64,000 nt of DNA from positions 107,977 through 171,976 of the forward strand of contig JAFZRE010000009.1 in the NCBI GenBank assembly GCA_017620015.1, given 5' to 3'. Of the stretch, positions 16,731 to 25,621 are shown in pieces (position 1 is the stretch's first letter; the number at the start of each line of letters is the position of its first letter). A program made the position numbers and the translations under genes. This DNA is from Bacteroidales bacterium (GTDB lineage: Bacteria > Bacteroidota > Bacteroidia > Bacteroidales > ML635J-15). A model generated the notes under the pieces. It did no database searches. It saw nothing but the letters and a program-made list of their open reading frames with translations, and was not told the DNA's origin.

Positions 16731-17168
16731 ATGAAAAAGATTGCAATACTATTCATAATAGCCTTCTGTTCACTGCAAATGCTGGGACAGAATATTACTC
16801 CTTCTCGCATAAAATATTTCAACGACTCCATCTACAACGGAAAAGTTAAGATAGAACAGGATGCCTCGCTGAAAAATTTCATGGAAACCTGCGTGGGACT
16901 TAACAAGAAACGCGACGGATTTCCTGGCTACCGCGTAAAGGTATTCGCACAGAACACACAGGACTCGCGTTCGCGCGCCAACGCAATCCGTTCGGCCTGC
17001 AGCAACGACGACCACGAAGCATACGTTACATTCGTCGAACCGAATTTTGAAGTGCACGTCGGCGACTTCATGACACGCTTCGAAGCTCTAGTGCTGATGA
17101 AGGACCTACTTGCAAAGTACCCCGAAGCATACATCATAAAGACTAACATAAAATACCCAATCCACTAA
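16731..17168 (+). CDS. SPOR-domain-like secreted protein
   Basis: 145 aa from ATG 16731; an in-frame TTG at 16710 is rejected because it lies in the -7 box TACCTTTGC. Signal peptide (MKKIAILFIIAFCSLQMLGQ). The C-terminal ~80 residues (GYRVKVFAQNTQDSRSRANAIRS ... VGDFMTRFEALVLMKDLLAKYPEAYIIKTNI) fit the beta-alpha-beta-alpha-beta pattern of a SPOR domain, which binds peptidoglycan denuded of stem peptides. Its stop overlaps the transketolase start (TAATG). Confidence 0.75.
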   Translation: MKKIAILFIIAFCSLQMLGQNITPSRIKYFNDSIYNGKVKIEQDASLKNFMETCVGLNKKRDGFPGYRVKVFAQNTQDSRSRANAIRSACSNDDHEAYVTFVEPNFEVHVGDFMTRFEALVLMKDLLAKYPEAYIIKTNIKYPIH

Positions 17169-17977
17169 TGGACGAAAAAGAACTGAAACGGCTCGAAGAC
17201 ATTGCCGCCACTATTCGCCACGACATAATCAATTCGCTTTGCGAGGCTGGCTCGGGACACATAGGCGGTTCGCTTGACCTTGCCGACATTTTCACAGTTC
17301 TCTACTTCCACACCATGAAGCACGACCCCAAAAATCCGCAGATGCCCGACCGCGACAAACTCATACTTTCGATAGGGCACACTGCACCAGTGCTTTATGC
17401 AACACTTGCCAATGCAGGATATTTTCCCAAGTCAGAACTTTTGACTCTGCGCAAAATTAACACTCGCCTACAAGGACATCCGTCACTGGCATCGGGATTG
17501 CCAGGTGTTGAATCGGCATCGGGTTCGCTCGGACAAGGCTTGTCAATCTGCGTTGGCATGGCTCTTTCCGATAAGATAGATGGTTGTGACCGCAAGATTT
17601 TCTGTGTATGTGGCGACGGCGAAATTCAGGAAGGCGAAGTTTGGGAAGCCGCAATGAGCGCAGCTCACCACAAGCTAAGCAACATTATAGCCATAGTTGA
17701 CCGCAACCGCTTGCAGATTGACGGTCCAAACGAAACCGTTATGGAACTTGAACCTCTGCGCGAAAAATGGTCATCGTTCGGATGGGACGTCTATGAATGC
17801 AACGGCAACAGCATCGAAGAACTAGTCCGCACCTTCGACAGCATGGCTGACGACAAACCTAAAGTCCTCATCGCTAACACAACCATGGGCAAGGGTGTCG
17901 CTGAAATCGAAGGCGACTACAAGTGGCACGGAAAAGCACCAAGCAAGGAAGACAAAGAAAGGTGGAATATCAATTGA
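17168..17977 (+). CDS. Transketolase, N-terminal subunit
   Basis: 269 aa, the half of split transketolase that holds the thiamine-diphosphate/Mg2+ binding domain: GSGHIGGSLDLADIFTVLYF near residues 30-50, SIGHTAPVLYA, GSLGQGLSICVGMAL (~118-132) and CGDGEIQEGEVWEAAM (~149-164) with DRNRLQIDG. It moves two-carbon units in the pentose phosphate pathway. The C-terminal partner normally follows immediately but is absent here; short tandem repeats follow instead. It overlaps the previous stop by 1 bp. Confidence 0.93.
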   Translation: MDEKELKRLEDIAATIRHDIINSLCEAGSGHIGGSLDLADIFTVLYFHTMKHDPKNPQMPDRDKLILSIGHTAPVLYATLANAGYFPKSELLTLRKINTRLQGHPSLASGLPGVESASGSLGQGLSICVGMALSDKIDGCDRKIFCVCGDGEIQEGEVWEAAMSAAHHKLSNIIAIVDRNRLQIDGPNETVMELEPLREKWSSFGWDVYECNGNSIEELVRTFDSMADDKPKVLIANTTMGKGVAEIEGDYKWHGKAPSKEDKERWNIN

Positions 17978-18035
17978 CAATGGACAATGGACAATGGACA
18001 ATGGATAATGGATAATGGATAATGGGCAATTAACA
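17975..18035 (+). repeat. Heptanucleotide tandem repeat
   Basis: About eight TGGACAA/TGGATAA units in a row, starting inside the transketolase stop codon and grading into TGGGCAA and TTAACAA. Low complexity; a candidate for length variation. Confidence 0.85.
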
Positions 18036-18040
18036 ATCAT

Positions 18041-18124
18041 AAACAATTTGAAACCACCTCAAACAACCTCAAACCATCATAAACAATCTCAAACAACTTC
18101 AAACAACCTCAAACCATCTGAAAC
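18041..18124 (+). repeat. Decanucleotide tandem repeat
   Basis: Eight units of AAACNANCTC-type sequence at an exact 10-bp period, up to the thioesterase stop codon at 18125. A 10-bp phased A-tract array could bend DNA; no ORF. Confidence 0.8.
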
Positions 18125-18532
18125 TTAACATCCCTCCACCCTACATCCAGTTTCAGTAACCTCAGCAACCAAAGTACCAAGTTCGTCAGCAACAGTAACC
18201 CTAAAGAAGCAATTCCTTCTTCCCGACTTTATGCAATTAGCCTCGGCAATAAGTCTTTCACCACGGACAGCATTCAAATAGACAATATTTGAAGACACCG
18301 ACACCACCGAAAGTTTTTCGGCATTTGCAGCTACTGCAAAACAAAAATCGGCAAGAGTGAATATAACACCACCCATAACCGCCCCCATAGCATTCCGATG
18401 ACGGTCATCTATCGCAAGTTCGCACCTTGCATAATTTTCGGCAACACTAACAATCTCAATACCTGTCACTTCGGTAGCAAAGCGGTCGTATCCGAAAATT
18501 TCTCTTACTCGATCAAGAGACAAATCACTCAT
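18125..18532 (-). CDS. Hotdog-fold (PaaI-like) thioesterase
   Basis: 135 aa from ATG 18532, which overlaps gmhA by 8 bp; an ATG 7 codons upstream is also possible. The motif DRHRNAMGAVMGGVIFTLADFCFA is the hotdog helix with the HxNxxG...D residues of the PaaI/YbgC-like acyl-CoA thioesterases. Likely cleaves an acyl- or aryl-CoA; substrate unknown. Third gene in the GT4-gmhA operon. Confidence 0.85.
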   Translation of the reverse strand: MSDLSLDRVREIFGYDRFATEVTGIEIVSVAENYARCELAIDDRHRNAMGAVMGGVIFTLADFCFAVAANAEKLSVVSVSSNIVYLNAVRGERLIAEANCIKSGRRNCFFRVTVADELGTLVAEVTETGCRVEGC

Positions 18533-19103
18533 TTCCAAAAAGTTCCTTTTCAACGAGTTCGCAAACTATATGACCTATCATTATATGTGATTCCTGTATC
18601 CGTGGAGTGTCGTCAGACGGGATATTTATTATAAGGTCGGCAAACTGAGCAATCTTTCCACCTTGTTTTCCTGTCATTTCTACCGTATAGACGCCCATTT
18701 CTTGTGCTTTTTCAAAGGCTTTTAATACGTTAGCCGAATTTCCCGAAGTCGAAATTCCAACGAGGACATCGCCCTTATGTGCCACAGCCTCTACAGCACG
18801 CGAAAATACGTTTTCGTAGCCATAGTCATTCGACACCGATGTCATAAACGACGAATTGCAATGCAAAGCCTCGGCATACAACGGCTTACGGTCGAGATAA
18901 AACCGTCCTGACAATTCGGCTGCAATATGCTGGGCATCGGCAGCACTACCACCGTTTCCGCAGAAAAGAACCTTTGCACCATTACGATAAGCGTTAACTA
19001 CTGCCGACTTGAACTCGTCAATACGCCTTAAAAGTTCATGATTCTCCAATATGCGTTGCTTTACAACTATGCTTTCGCTTATTATTTGTTCTATCTCGGT
19101 CAT
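18525..19103 (-). CDS. gmhA: Phosphoheptose isomerase
   Basis: 192 aa. Converts sedoheptulose 7-phosphate to D-glycero-D-manno-heptose 7-phosphate for LPS core or S-layer glycan. SIS-domain motifs: CGNGGSAADAQHIAAELSGRF (~48-68), STSGNSANVLKA, and the C-terminal DTPRIQESHIMIGH with metal-binding Gln/His. Start at ATG 19103, 2 bp after the glycosyltransferase stop; the in-frame TTG two codons earlier is less likely. Confidence 0.9.
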   Translation of the reverse strand: MTEIEQIISESIVVKQRILENHELLRRIDEFKSAVVNAYRNGAKVLFCGNGGSAADAQHIAAELSGRFYLDRKPLYAEALHCNSSFMTSVSNDYGYENVFSRAVEAVAHKGDVLVGISTSGNSANVLKAFEKAQEMGVYTVEMTGKQGGKIAQFADLIINIPSDDTPRIQESHIMIGHIVCELVEKELFGNE

Positions 19104-19105
19104 TT

Positions 19106-20227
19106 TCAATCAAAAAGAGTTTCTATTGTCTTTGTTAGGTTTACCCACGAATACTTCTGTTTCTCTACAACCACATTCCTCTCAAATTCCTCACGCCGTT
19201 TGTTTTCGTAAAAGTCCACTATGGCATCAGCAATATCCTTAGCTGTTGGCTCAACCACATATCCCACAACACCGTTGGGAACTATGTCTGCCAACTTCTT
19301 GACATTTGTGACCAGCACAGGCTTCTCGAAATGATATGCCAACTGTGTAACGCCGCTTTCCTTTGGCTTCTTGTAAGTCTGCACAACCATGTCAGCCGCA
19401 GAAAAATATTTGTTCACATCGCGGTTGCCTATATATTCAGTTCTAATTTCAAGATAGTCCCCTACGCCAGTATTGCGAATCTTATCAATATATAATTGGA
19501 TGTTGTCCTTGAATTCACCGGCGACAATCAGTTTCACATTATACTTGCGTATTCTTTCATCGGCAAACGCATCTATAAGAAGGTCAAGACCTTTATATGG
19601 TCTTATGTAGCCAAAGAAAAGCAAGTACCTGCAATTAGGGTCAAGAGAAAGCTGTTCCAAAGCCAAGGCACGAGGAATTCGCTCGCCGTACGGAAAACTT
19701 ATCGGCATATTGGAATACTTTTTCGGCTTAGGTTCCTTCTCGAAATGCTCAATGTCCTCGGCAATGCCTTTTTTAATGCACACGAAACCATCAACATTAC
19801 GGGCAAACTTATACGGCAGAAAACGGTCGAACATATTTGCATCATCAGGAATCATATCCTTTACAATAGCCACACGCTTAATTTGCGAGCATCCGTTCAG
19901 TTTCTGGGCAATATTGCCCATACATATTGCCGCACGAGAATTCGTATATGCGAAAATCACCTCATCGGGAAGCGATTTCTTTATGTAACTTGCAGTCTTG
20001 TGCCAGCTTACCGGATTTACCGAATTTATCATGTGGGTTATCTTCAGGTTCTCCGGAGATGAGTTTCCCGACAGCTTATTATCGTCATTATAGCGTGACG
20101 ACTGATACTTATACGTTATAATTTCCACGTCGTTACCTTCAGACATCAGTTGACGAGCCAAATTATGATTGAAAGCGGATACTTTGCTCCTATATGGATA
20201 TGCCGTTCCTACAATAATAACCTTCAT
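19106..20227 (-). CDS. GT4-family glycosyltransferase
   Basis: 373 aa, GT-B fold: an N-terminal Rossmann-like domain (MKVIIVGTAYPYRSKVSAFNHNLARQL) and a C-terminal nucleotide-sugar domain (YLLFFGYIRPYKGLDLLIDAFA at ~205-225, then EYIGNRDVNKYFSAADMVVQTYKKPKESGVTQLAY). The ESG motif fits the E-x7-E region of GT4. With gmhA downstream it likely builds a heptose-containing envelope glycan. -7 box TATTTTTGC at 20249-20257. Confidence 0.88.
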   Translation of the reverse strand: MKVIIVGTAYPYRSKVSAFNHNLARQLMSEGNDVEIITYKYQSSRYNDDNKLSGNSSPENLKITHMINSVNPVSWHKTASYIKKSLPDEVIFAYTNSRAAICMGNIAQKLNGCSQIKRVAIVKDMIPDDANMFDRFLPYKFARNVDGFVCIKKGIAEDIEHFEKEPKPKKYSNMPISFPYGERIPRALALEQLSLDPNCRYLLFFGYIRPYKGLDLLIDAFADERIRKYNVKLIVAGEFKDNIQLYIDKIRNTGVGDYLEIRTEYIGNRDVNKYFSAADMVVQTYKKPKESGVTQLAYHFEKPVLVTNVKKLADIVPNGVVGYVVEPTAKDIADAIVDFYENKRREEFERNVVVEKQKYSWVNLTKTIETLFD

Positions 20228-20248
20228 CTTCCATCATCCTAATATAAT

Positions 20249-20257
20249 GCAAAAATA
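20249..20257 (-). promoter_or_regulatory. -7 box of the GT4-gmhA-thioesterase operon
   Basis: Minus strand TATTTTTGC, about 22 bp before the GT4 start codon. Confidence 0.55.
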
Positions 20258-20347
20258 ATCTTTTTTGTTAATATCAATAGTTTCATGGAACTTTTCGGCG
20301 ACAAAAAAATAGTTATTAACAAAAGGACAGCGAGATGAAAAAGTTTG

Positions 20348-20355
20348 TATTTTTG
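20348..20355 (+). promoter_or_regulatory. -7 box of pdxJ
   Basis: TATTTTTG, followed by a leader of about 50 bp to the ATG at 20412. Confidence 0.5.
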
Positions 20356-20411
20356 ACATCCCTATTTCTGATAGGCATTTTGAATTTGATTTTGAAGAAA
20401 AGATTATAGAA

Positions 20412-21131
20412 ATGACGAAGTTAAGTGTAAACATTAACAAGATAGCTACAATAAGAAATGCTCGTGGCGGCAATGTGCCAGATGTAAAATTGGCGGCAAT
20501 CAACTGCGAAAAGTTCGGTGCACAAGGCATAACTGTTCATCCTCGTCCCGACGGAAGACACATAAAATATCAGGACGTGTACGACATACGCCCGATAATA
20601 ACCACAGAATTCAACATCGAAGGCTACCCGTCTAAAGAATTCATCGAACTTGTGCTGAGAGTAAAACCCACACAAGTAACACTCGTCCCAGACCCACCCG
20701 AGGCTCTTACATCCAATGCCGGCTGGGATACCGTTGCAAACAAGGAATTCCTGAAGAAAATCATCTGCGACTTCAAGGACGCAGGAATAAGGACTTCTAT
20801 TTTTGTTGACACAAAACTGCAGAATATAAAAGGTGCTGTATATACCGAAACCGACCGAATTGAGTTATATACAGAGCCTTACGCAACAAACTTTCCCAAA
20901 AACAAGGAAAAGGCAGTTGCTGACTTTGTAAAGGCAGCAAAACTTGCCAACGAACTTGGACTAGGAATAAACGCTGGCCACGACCTAAATCTCGACAATC
21001 TTAAATACTTTGTAACTAATGTTCCTAATGTAGCTGAGGTGTCGATTGGTCACGCGCTAATATCCGATGCACTTTATTTAGGCCTGGAAACCACAATAAA
21101 GAAGTATCTTAAAGAACTGAAAGTAAAATAG
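20412..21131 (+). CDS. pdxJ: Pyridoxine 5'-phosphate synthase
   Basis: 239 aa, a (beta/alpha)8 barrel. Condenses 3-amino-2-oxopropyl phosphate with deoxyxylulose 5-phosphate to form pyridoxine phosphate (DXP-dependent vitamin B6 route). Motifs: [17 protein letters not shown] (start), [18 protein letters not shown] (~37-54), [27 protein letters not shown], and [15 protein letters not shown] near the C-terminus. Its own promoter and terminator mark a single-gene unit. Confidence 0.97.
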   Translation: MTKLSVNINKIATIRNARGGNVPDVKLAAINCEKFGAQGITVHPRPDGRHIKYQDVYDIRPIITTEFNIEGYPSKEFIELVLRVKPTQVTLVPDPPEALTSNAGWDTVANKEFLKKIICDFKDAGIRTSIFVDTKLQNIKGAVYTETDRIELYTEPYATNFPKNKEKAVADFVKAAKLANELGLGINAGHDLNLDNLKYFVTNVPNVAEVSIGHALISDALYLGLETTIKKYLKELKVK

Positions 21132-21145
21132 TTCCATAAAAAGAT

Positions 21146-21173
21146 AAAAAAAGCATCTACGGATGCTTTTTTT
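21146..21173 (+). terminator. Intrinsic terminator of pdxJ
   Basis: Stem AAAAAAAGCATC / GATGCTTTTTTT with a TACG loop and seven Ts, 15 bp after the stop codon. Confidence 0.92.
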
Positions 21174-21235
21174 ATGACCAATCTTAACACTTACATCAAT
21201 TTTTAACTTCACGCATTGGCTAATGAAATTTTGCG

Positions 21236-21243
21236 TAACTTTG
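21236..21243 (+). promoter_or_regulatory. -7 box of the GH20 gene
   Basis: TAACTTTG, 18 bp before ATG 21261. Confidence 0.6.
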
Positions 21244-21260
21244 TAGCCTAACATATTGCT

Positions 21261-23612
21261 ATGAAACGAAATATTTGCATTCTAATGATTGCCCTTGCTA
21301 CAATCTTGGCATCGTGCAGCAAAAACTACGAGACGAAACCTTACAACGAAGGTATTAACATTATTCCAGTACCTAAGGAAATGTCGGTTGATACGACCAG
21401 GCATTTTGTCCTTGACAAGAATACCGTTTTTGTTGTCAATTGTGATTCTGCACGGAATATTGCCGATTTTTTTGCAAAAAAGTTGAGACTTTCGACTGGA
21501 TACGACTTCAAGGTTGAGGAAAACGGAGAAAAGAATGTCATCGCACTCGAACTTGATGCCAATGCTCCGATTGTACACGAAGGCTACAAACTTTCTGTTT
21601 ATGAAAATGGTGTGTCTGCTAAGGCATCATCGGCAGCAGGACTTTTCTACGCAATACAAACCATGATGCAACTTTTACCTGCCGAAATTGAATCGACCAA
21701 AGTTGTGAAAGACGTTGAGTGGAGTATGCCTTGCGTCGAAATTTCCGATGAACCACGCTTTGCCTACCGTGGCGTACATCTCGACCCATCGAGGCATTTC
21801 GTTGATGTTGAGTTTATTAAGAAGCAAATTGACATCTGGGCAATGTACAAGGTCAACACTATGCACTGGCATCTTACCGACGACCAGGGCTGGCGCATCG
21901 AAATAAAGAAATATCCCGAACTCACTAAGGCAGGAGCAACACGCCTCGAGGGCGAAGGTTACGAGTACAGCGGTTTCTACACTCAGGAGCAGGCTCGCGA
22001 GATTGTCGAGTATGCTGCCGAACGTTTCATAACAGTAATTCCCGAACTCGAAGTGCCCGGCCATGAACTTGCTGCAATTTCGGCTTATCCGTGGCTGTCG
22101 TGCAACAACGATACGGTAAATCCGCGCATTGTGTGGGGAGTAGAAGACATTGTGATGTGTCCGGGAAAGGAATCAACATTTGAATTTTTGCAAGGCGTGA
22201 TTGATGAGCTAGTTGAGATTTTTCCGAGCGAATATTTCCATATCGGTGGCGACGAATGCCCTAAGGTTTTCTGGAAGAAATGTCCTTTGTGCCAGGCAAG
22301 AATTAAGGAAGAACACTTGGATGAGAATCCGAATCATTCACCCGAAGACTGCTTGCAGAGCTATGTTGTGAAACGCGTTGAGGCTATGCTTGCAAAACAT
22401 GGACGAAAGATTATAGGTTGGGACGAAATCCTTGACGGTGAAATAAATCCATCGGCAACGGTAATGTCGTGGCGTGGCGAGGACGGTGGAATTGCAGCTG
22501 CACAGAAAGGTCACGATGTGATAATGACGCCTTACAACGGTGGAATGTACATAGACTACTATCAAGGCGACAGCAAGATTGAGCCTGTAACCATCGGAGG
22601 CGACTCGCGTTTGGAAAAGACATACGCCTACAATCCTATTCCCGACACCTTGGCAAGACTGAACCTTGGCAATCATGTGCGCGGCGTACAATGCAATCTT
22701 TGGGCTGAATACCTATATAATGACACGTTGCGTGAGTACCGCTACTATCCGCGTGTGATGGCGCTTGCCGAAGTCGCTTGGTCGCCGTTGGAAAAGAAAG
22801 ACTATGCCGATTTCTGCCGTCGCCTTAACAATACATATGTACGTCTTGATATGCACAATGCAACATACCACATTCCGTTGCCAGAACAGCCACATGGCTC
22901 GTGCAACTTTGTGGCATTTGTCGATTCGGCAGTGCTGGAGTTCACGACTTCGCGACCTATGAAGATGGTTTATTCTATCGATGGTTCCGACTTGACGGCA
23001 AGTTCGACCGAATATGTTGCACCTATTGTAATAAAAGATAACACCTTGTTGAAGATTGCTTCGGTATTGCCGTCTGGAAAGTTGAGCCGTGTGCGTGAGA
23101 TCACCGTCGAGAAGCAGGAATATGCACCCGCATTTGATGTTGCCGATGTAGAGCCAGGATTACGTATGCACAATGTAGCTGGAATGTTCCTAAATATTAG
23201 CGAGTTGGAAAAGGCGACGGGCAAGGCCGAGAGGGATACTATTATTTCCAAGCTGGTTGACATCCGCAGTGTGACAAATTTTGGTGAGCCGCTCAATGGC
23301 TATGACAACTATGCATCCATTGCCGAAGGCTACATCCAAATTGATGAGGATGGTGTGTATTATTTCTCAACCGACAACGAGGAATTTTGGATTGACGGTC
23401 AAAAGTTGATTGACAATTCTGGCGAGGTGAAGCGTTTTTCACGTAACGACAAGTCAGTGGCACTGGCAAAAGGCCTGCATCCGATAAAGATTGTATATTT
23501 AGGTCACATCATTGGTGGCTGGCCGTCGGTTTGGAACGACGGAAAGGTGGAGATGAGAAGGTCGGATGCTGAAAAATTTGAGAAGATTGACGGAAAAATA
23601 TTTTTCAATTGA
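21261..23612 (+). CDS. GH20 beta-N-acetylhexosaminidase lipoprotein
   Basis: 783 aa with lipobox ILASC (Cys19). GH20b N-terminal domain (~25-160), catalytic GH20 barrel (~165-520) with VHLDPSRHF and the catalytic HIGGDE at residues 327-332 (Asp331-Glu332), then a chitobiase-like beta domain (~545-620) and a PA14-like C-terminal module (~640-770, YASIAEGYIQIDEDGVYYFSTDNEEFWIDGQKLI). It would remove terminal GlcNAc/GalNAc from chito-oligosaccharides or host glycans at the cell surface or in the periplasm. No SusC/D pair is nearby. Confidence 0.95.
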   Translation: MKRNICILMIALATILASCSKNYETKPYNEGINIIPVPKEMSVDTTRHFVLDKNTVFVVNCDSARNIADFFAKKLRLSTGYDFKVEENGEKNVIALELDANAPIVHEGYKLSVYENGVSAKASSAAGLFYAIQTMMQLLPAEIESTKVVKDVEWSMPCVEISDEPRFAYRGVHLDPSRHFVDVEFIKKQIDIWAMYKVNTMHWHLTDDQGWRIEIKKYPELTKAGATRLEGEGYEYSGFYTQEQAREIVEYAAERFITVIPELEVPGHELAAISAYPWLSCNNDTVNPRIVWGVEDIVMCPGKESTFEFLQGVIDELVEIFPSEYFHIGGDECPKVFWKKCPLCQARIKEEHLDENPNHSPEDCLQSYVVKRVEAMLAKHGRKIIGWDEILDGEINPSATVMSWRGEDGGIAAAQKGHDVIMTPYNGGMYIDYYQGDSKIEPVTIGGDSRLEKTYAYNPIPDTLARLNLGNHVRGVQCNLWAEYLYNDTLREYRYYPRVMALAEVAWSPLEKKDYADFCRRLNNTYVRLDMHNATYHIPLPEQPHGSCNFVAFVDSAVLEFTTSRPMKMVYSIDGSDLTASSTEYVAPIVIKDNTLLKIASVLPSGKLSRVREITVEKQEYAPAFDVADVEPGLRMHNVAGMFLNISELEKATGKAERDTIISKLVDIRSVTNFGEPLNGYDNYASIAEGYIQIDEDGVYYFSTDNEEFWIDGQKLIDNSGEVKRFSRNDKSVALAKGLHPIKIVYLGHIIGGWPSVWNDGKVEMRRSDAEKFEKIDGKIFFN

Positions 23613-23657
23613 CAATGAATAATTGACAATTAACAATTAACAATATACAAATCTGTA

Positions 23658-23679
23658 GGGACGCAATGCATTGCATCCC
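23658..23679 (+). repeat. Dispersed variable-core palindrome, copy 1
   Basis: GGGACGCAATG/CATTGCATCCC with one mismatched pair, preceded by CTGTA. Shares flanks, not core, with the copies at 36033, 56254, 56311 and 58639. Confidence 0.7.
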
Positions 23680-23862
23680 TATAAAACAAATAATAAATAT
23701 TTGATATACAATGATTAATATTATGCGAAAATTTTCGTTGCGAAATTTTTCGCAAGTAAAAATTAAACATCATAAACGTATTTCAAACGAAATAATGTAC
23801 AGAAACAAAATCTTGCATCTCAACAAAACAATTTGGAACAATCATAAACAAACTAAACCATC

Positions 23863-24330
23863 CTACAAGAATATCTTCCCAAATACTTCCAGCAACTGAT
23901 TGTAGATCTTAGAATCTGCGAAGAATGTCTGTTCGGTAAGGCTAAAATTTTGGATTATGCGTTCTATGAGATAGCAAACACCAGCAACAATCAAAGCCCC
24001 CTTTACTCCACCGAACACGAATCCGGCTAATTTGTTCAGCCATTGTATGCTTATGGCATCAGCGAACTTGTTCAGCAGTTTTGACAAAAGGATGACTAAA
24101 ATTATTACCCCTAGGAAAATTATTGTAAAGCTGATTATTTCTAAGTACTTTGGGTCAAACCATCCTTTTTCGAGTATGAAGTTCGTCAACCAACCTGAAA
24201 AATTAACTGCAACGAACAAACCGACAAGTATAGCCGCTATTCCAGCAGCTTCCTTTATAAGACCGCATATCAAGCCTTTAATCGCAAAAAATACTATTAC
24301 TATGATAATTACTATGTCAACTGCACTCAT
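23863..24330 (-). CDS. CvpA-family membrane protein
   Basis: 155 aa from ATG 24330 (an upstream TTG at 24348 is less likely). Four hydrophobic segments, with the first helix VDIVIIIVIVFFAIKGLICGLIKEAAGIA matching the CvpA/colicin V production family start. Involved in envelope homeostasis; biochemical role unknown. The 250-bp gap to the GH20 gene holds short AT-rich repeats (TTGACAATTAACAAT) and a dispersed palindrome, with no further gene. Confidence 0.85.
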   Translation of the reverse strand: MSAVDIVIIIVIVFFAIKGLICGLIKEAAGIAAILVGLFVAVNFSGWLTNFILEKGWFDPKYLEIISFTIIFLGVIILVILLSKLLNKFADAISIQWLNKLAGFVFGGVKGALIVAGVCYLIERIIQNFSLTEQTFFADSKIYNQLLEVFGKIFL

Positions 24331-24424
24331 GAGATAAATTTTCGACAAGTTACATATTTGCTATATTTCATACTCAACATAATATTTTATTTCTCAACAA
24401 GATGCATTTAATAAGGAACAACTA

Positions 24425-25621
24425 CTATTTACAATCTCTAATCTTCATTCCCTTTAAATATTCCTTCTGCTCATTTGTAATTCGGTAACTTTCAATGGCT
24501 TTCTGTATAGTCTTGTTGTGTGTCCACGGAGCGAGCCGCTTCTGTTCGATGATTGGCAATGTGACTTCGTATTGCTTCGCAAGTGCAGTAGCAAAGTACC
24601 ACGCAACCATCATTTTAACATAGTATTCGTCATTTGTGATGTTTGCAACCCATTCTAGGTATTCAGGACGGAAATCGTCATCAAGGAAATGAGTCATAAG
24701 CATTTCTATACCGAAACGTATGGTATATGTATTTCTTGACTTCATCCAGCGACGGATGTCTTTTATAAGTCGCGAGTGGTCTTTATTGAATGACTTTGGC
24801 CTAATGAGGTCGCAGGTCGCCCAGTTGTCTATGTATGGAAGGATCCTGTCGATTTCGGCAATACTACATTCGTAGTCCTTCATTTCGGCGATAACGAATC
24901 CGTGCAAATTGTTCTCATCGTAATACTGATGCGGTAGGCTTGAAAGAAAATCATCGATTTCTGCATCCTTGGCATATTCCTTTGCAAGTTTGCGCAGTTG
25001 CGGCGTACGCACTCCAATTATCCGCTCCTTTTCGATGGCTGGCATTAGCTTTGAATGAAAATCGCGGTATCCCAAGTCCTGATTGGCAAATAGGCTTTCG
25101 CGAATCTTAACGCTTATTGGCTTGTAATTCTTTGCATAGGCAAAAAGTTCAATCGGCAGATGGCAATAGCCTGTCGGGTTCTTGTCTAGGTAATCTTGGT
25201 GATAATCATCAGCAGGATAGAAATTTTTCAGCGGGGCGACTTCTACTTGCAAAGGTGAGTTGTATTTCTTTGCTTCCAATGCCATAACTTCTTGAATTAT
25301 TGGCAAGTCCGACTTGTCGGCATAATAGATTCCCGTACGATAGCGAGTGCCAAAGTCGGCTCCCTGTCGGTTGAGGCTTGTCGGGTCGATAGCCTTGAAA
25401 TATAATCGTATGATGGCGCGCAATGGAATTATGTATGAATCGTATTCCACTAGTACGGCTTCTGCATAGCCTGTTAAGTCAGTATATACTTGTTCGTAGG
25501 TGGGATTCTCGGTGTTGCCGTTTGCGAATCCGACCTGAGTGAATGTTATGCCTTCTATTTGCTTGAGGTAATGTTCTGCACCCCAGAAACATCCTGCTGC
25601 AAGATATATCTTCTTTTTCAT
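24425..25621 (-). CDS. MsrA-AlkD fusion: methionine sulfoxide reductase + DNA alkylation repair protein
   Basis: 398 aa with two complete domains. Residues 1-~165 are peptide methionine-S-sulfoxide reductase MsrA: AAGCFWGAEHYLK with catalytic Cys11, then GFANGNTENPTYEQVYTDLTGYAEAV, TRYRTGIYY and DDYHQDYLDKNPTGYCH. Residues ~175-398 are an ALK-repeat DNA-alkylation repair domain (PF08713, AlkD/AlkC type): HEAT-like helices with IGVRTPQLRKLAKEY, NWATCDLIRPKSF, and the C-terminal KMMVAWYFATALAKQYE and APWTHNKTIQKAIESYRI. Both repair damage (protein oxidation, DNA base alkylation). The reading frame is continuous through the junction. Its ATG overlaps the HAD stop (ATGA). Confidence 0.93.
   Translation of the reverse strand: MKKKIYLAAGCFWGAEHYLKQIEGITFTQVGFANGNTENPTYEQVYTDLTGYAEAVLVEYDSYIIPLRAIIRLYFKAIDPTSLNRQGADFGTRYRTGIYYADKSDLPIIQEVMALEAKKYNSPLQVEVAPLKNFYPADDYHQDYLDKNPTGYCHLPIELFAYAKNYKPISVKIRESLFANQDLGYRDFHSKLMPAIEKERIIGVRTPQLRKLAKEYAKDAEIDDFLSSLPHQYYDENNLHGFVIAEMKDYECSIAEIDRILPYIDNWATCDLIRPKSFNKDHSRLIKDIRRWMKSRNTYTIRFGIEMLMTHFLDDDFRPEYLEWVANITNDEYYVKMMVAWYFATALAKQYEVTLPIIEQKRLAPWTHNKTIQKAIESYRITNEQKEYLKGMKIRDCK

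Noticed and set aside
17975..18124. Tandem repeats considered as a CRISPR array
   Set aside because: No spacers: the units are contiguous 7- and 10-bp repeats of low complexity.
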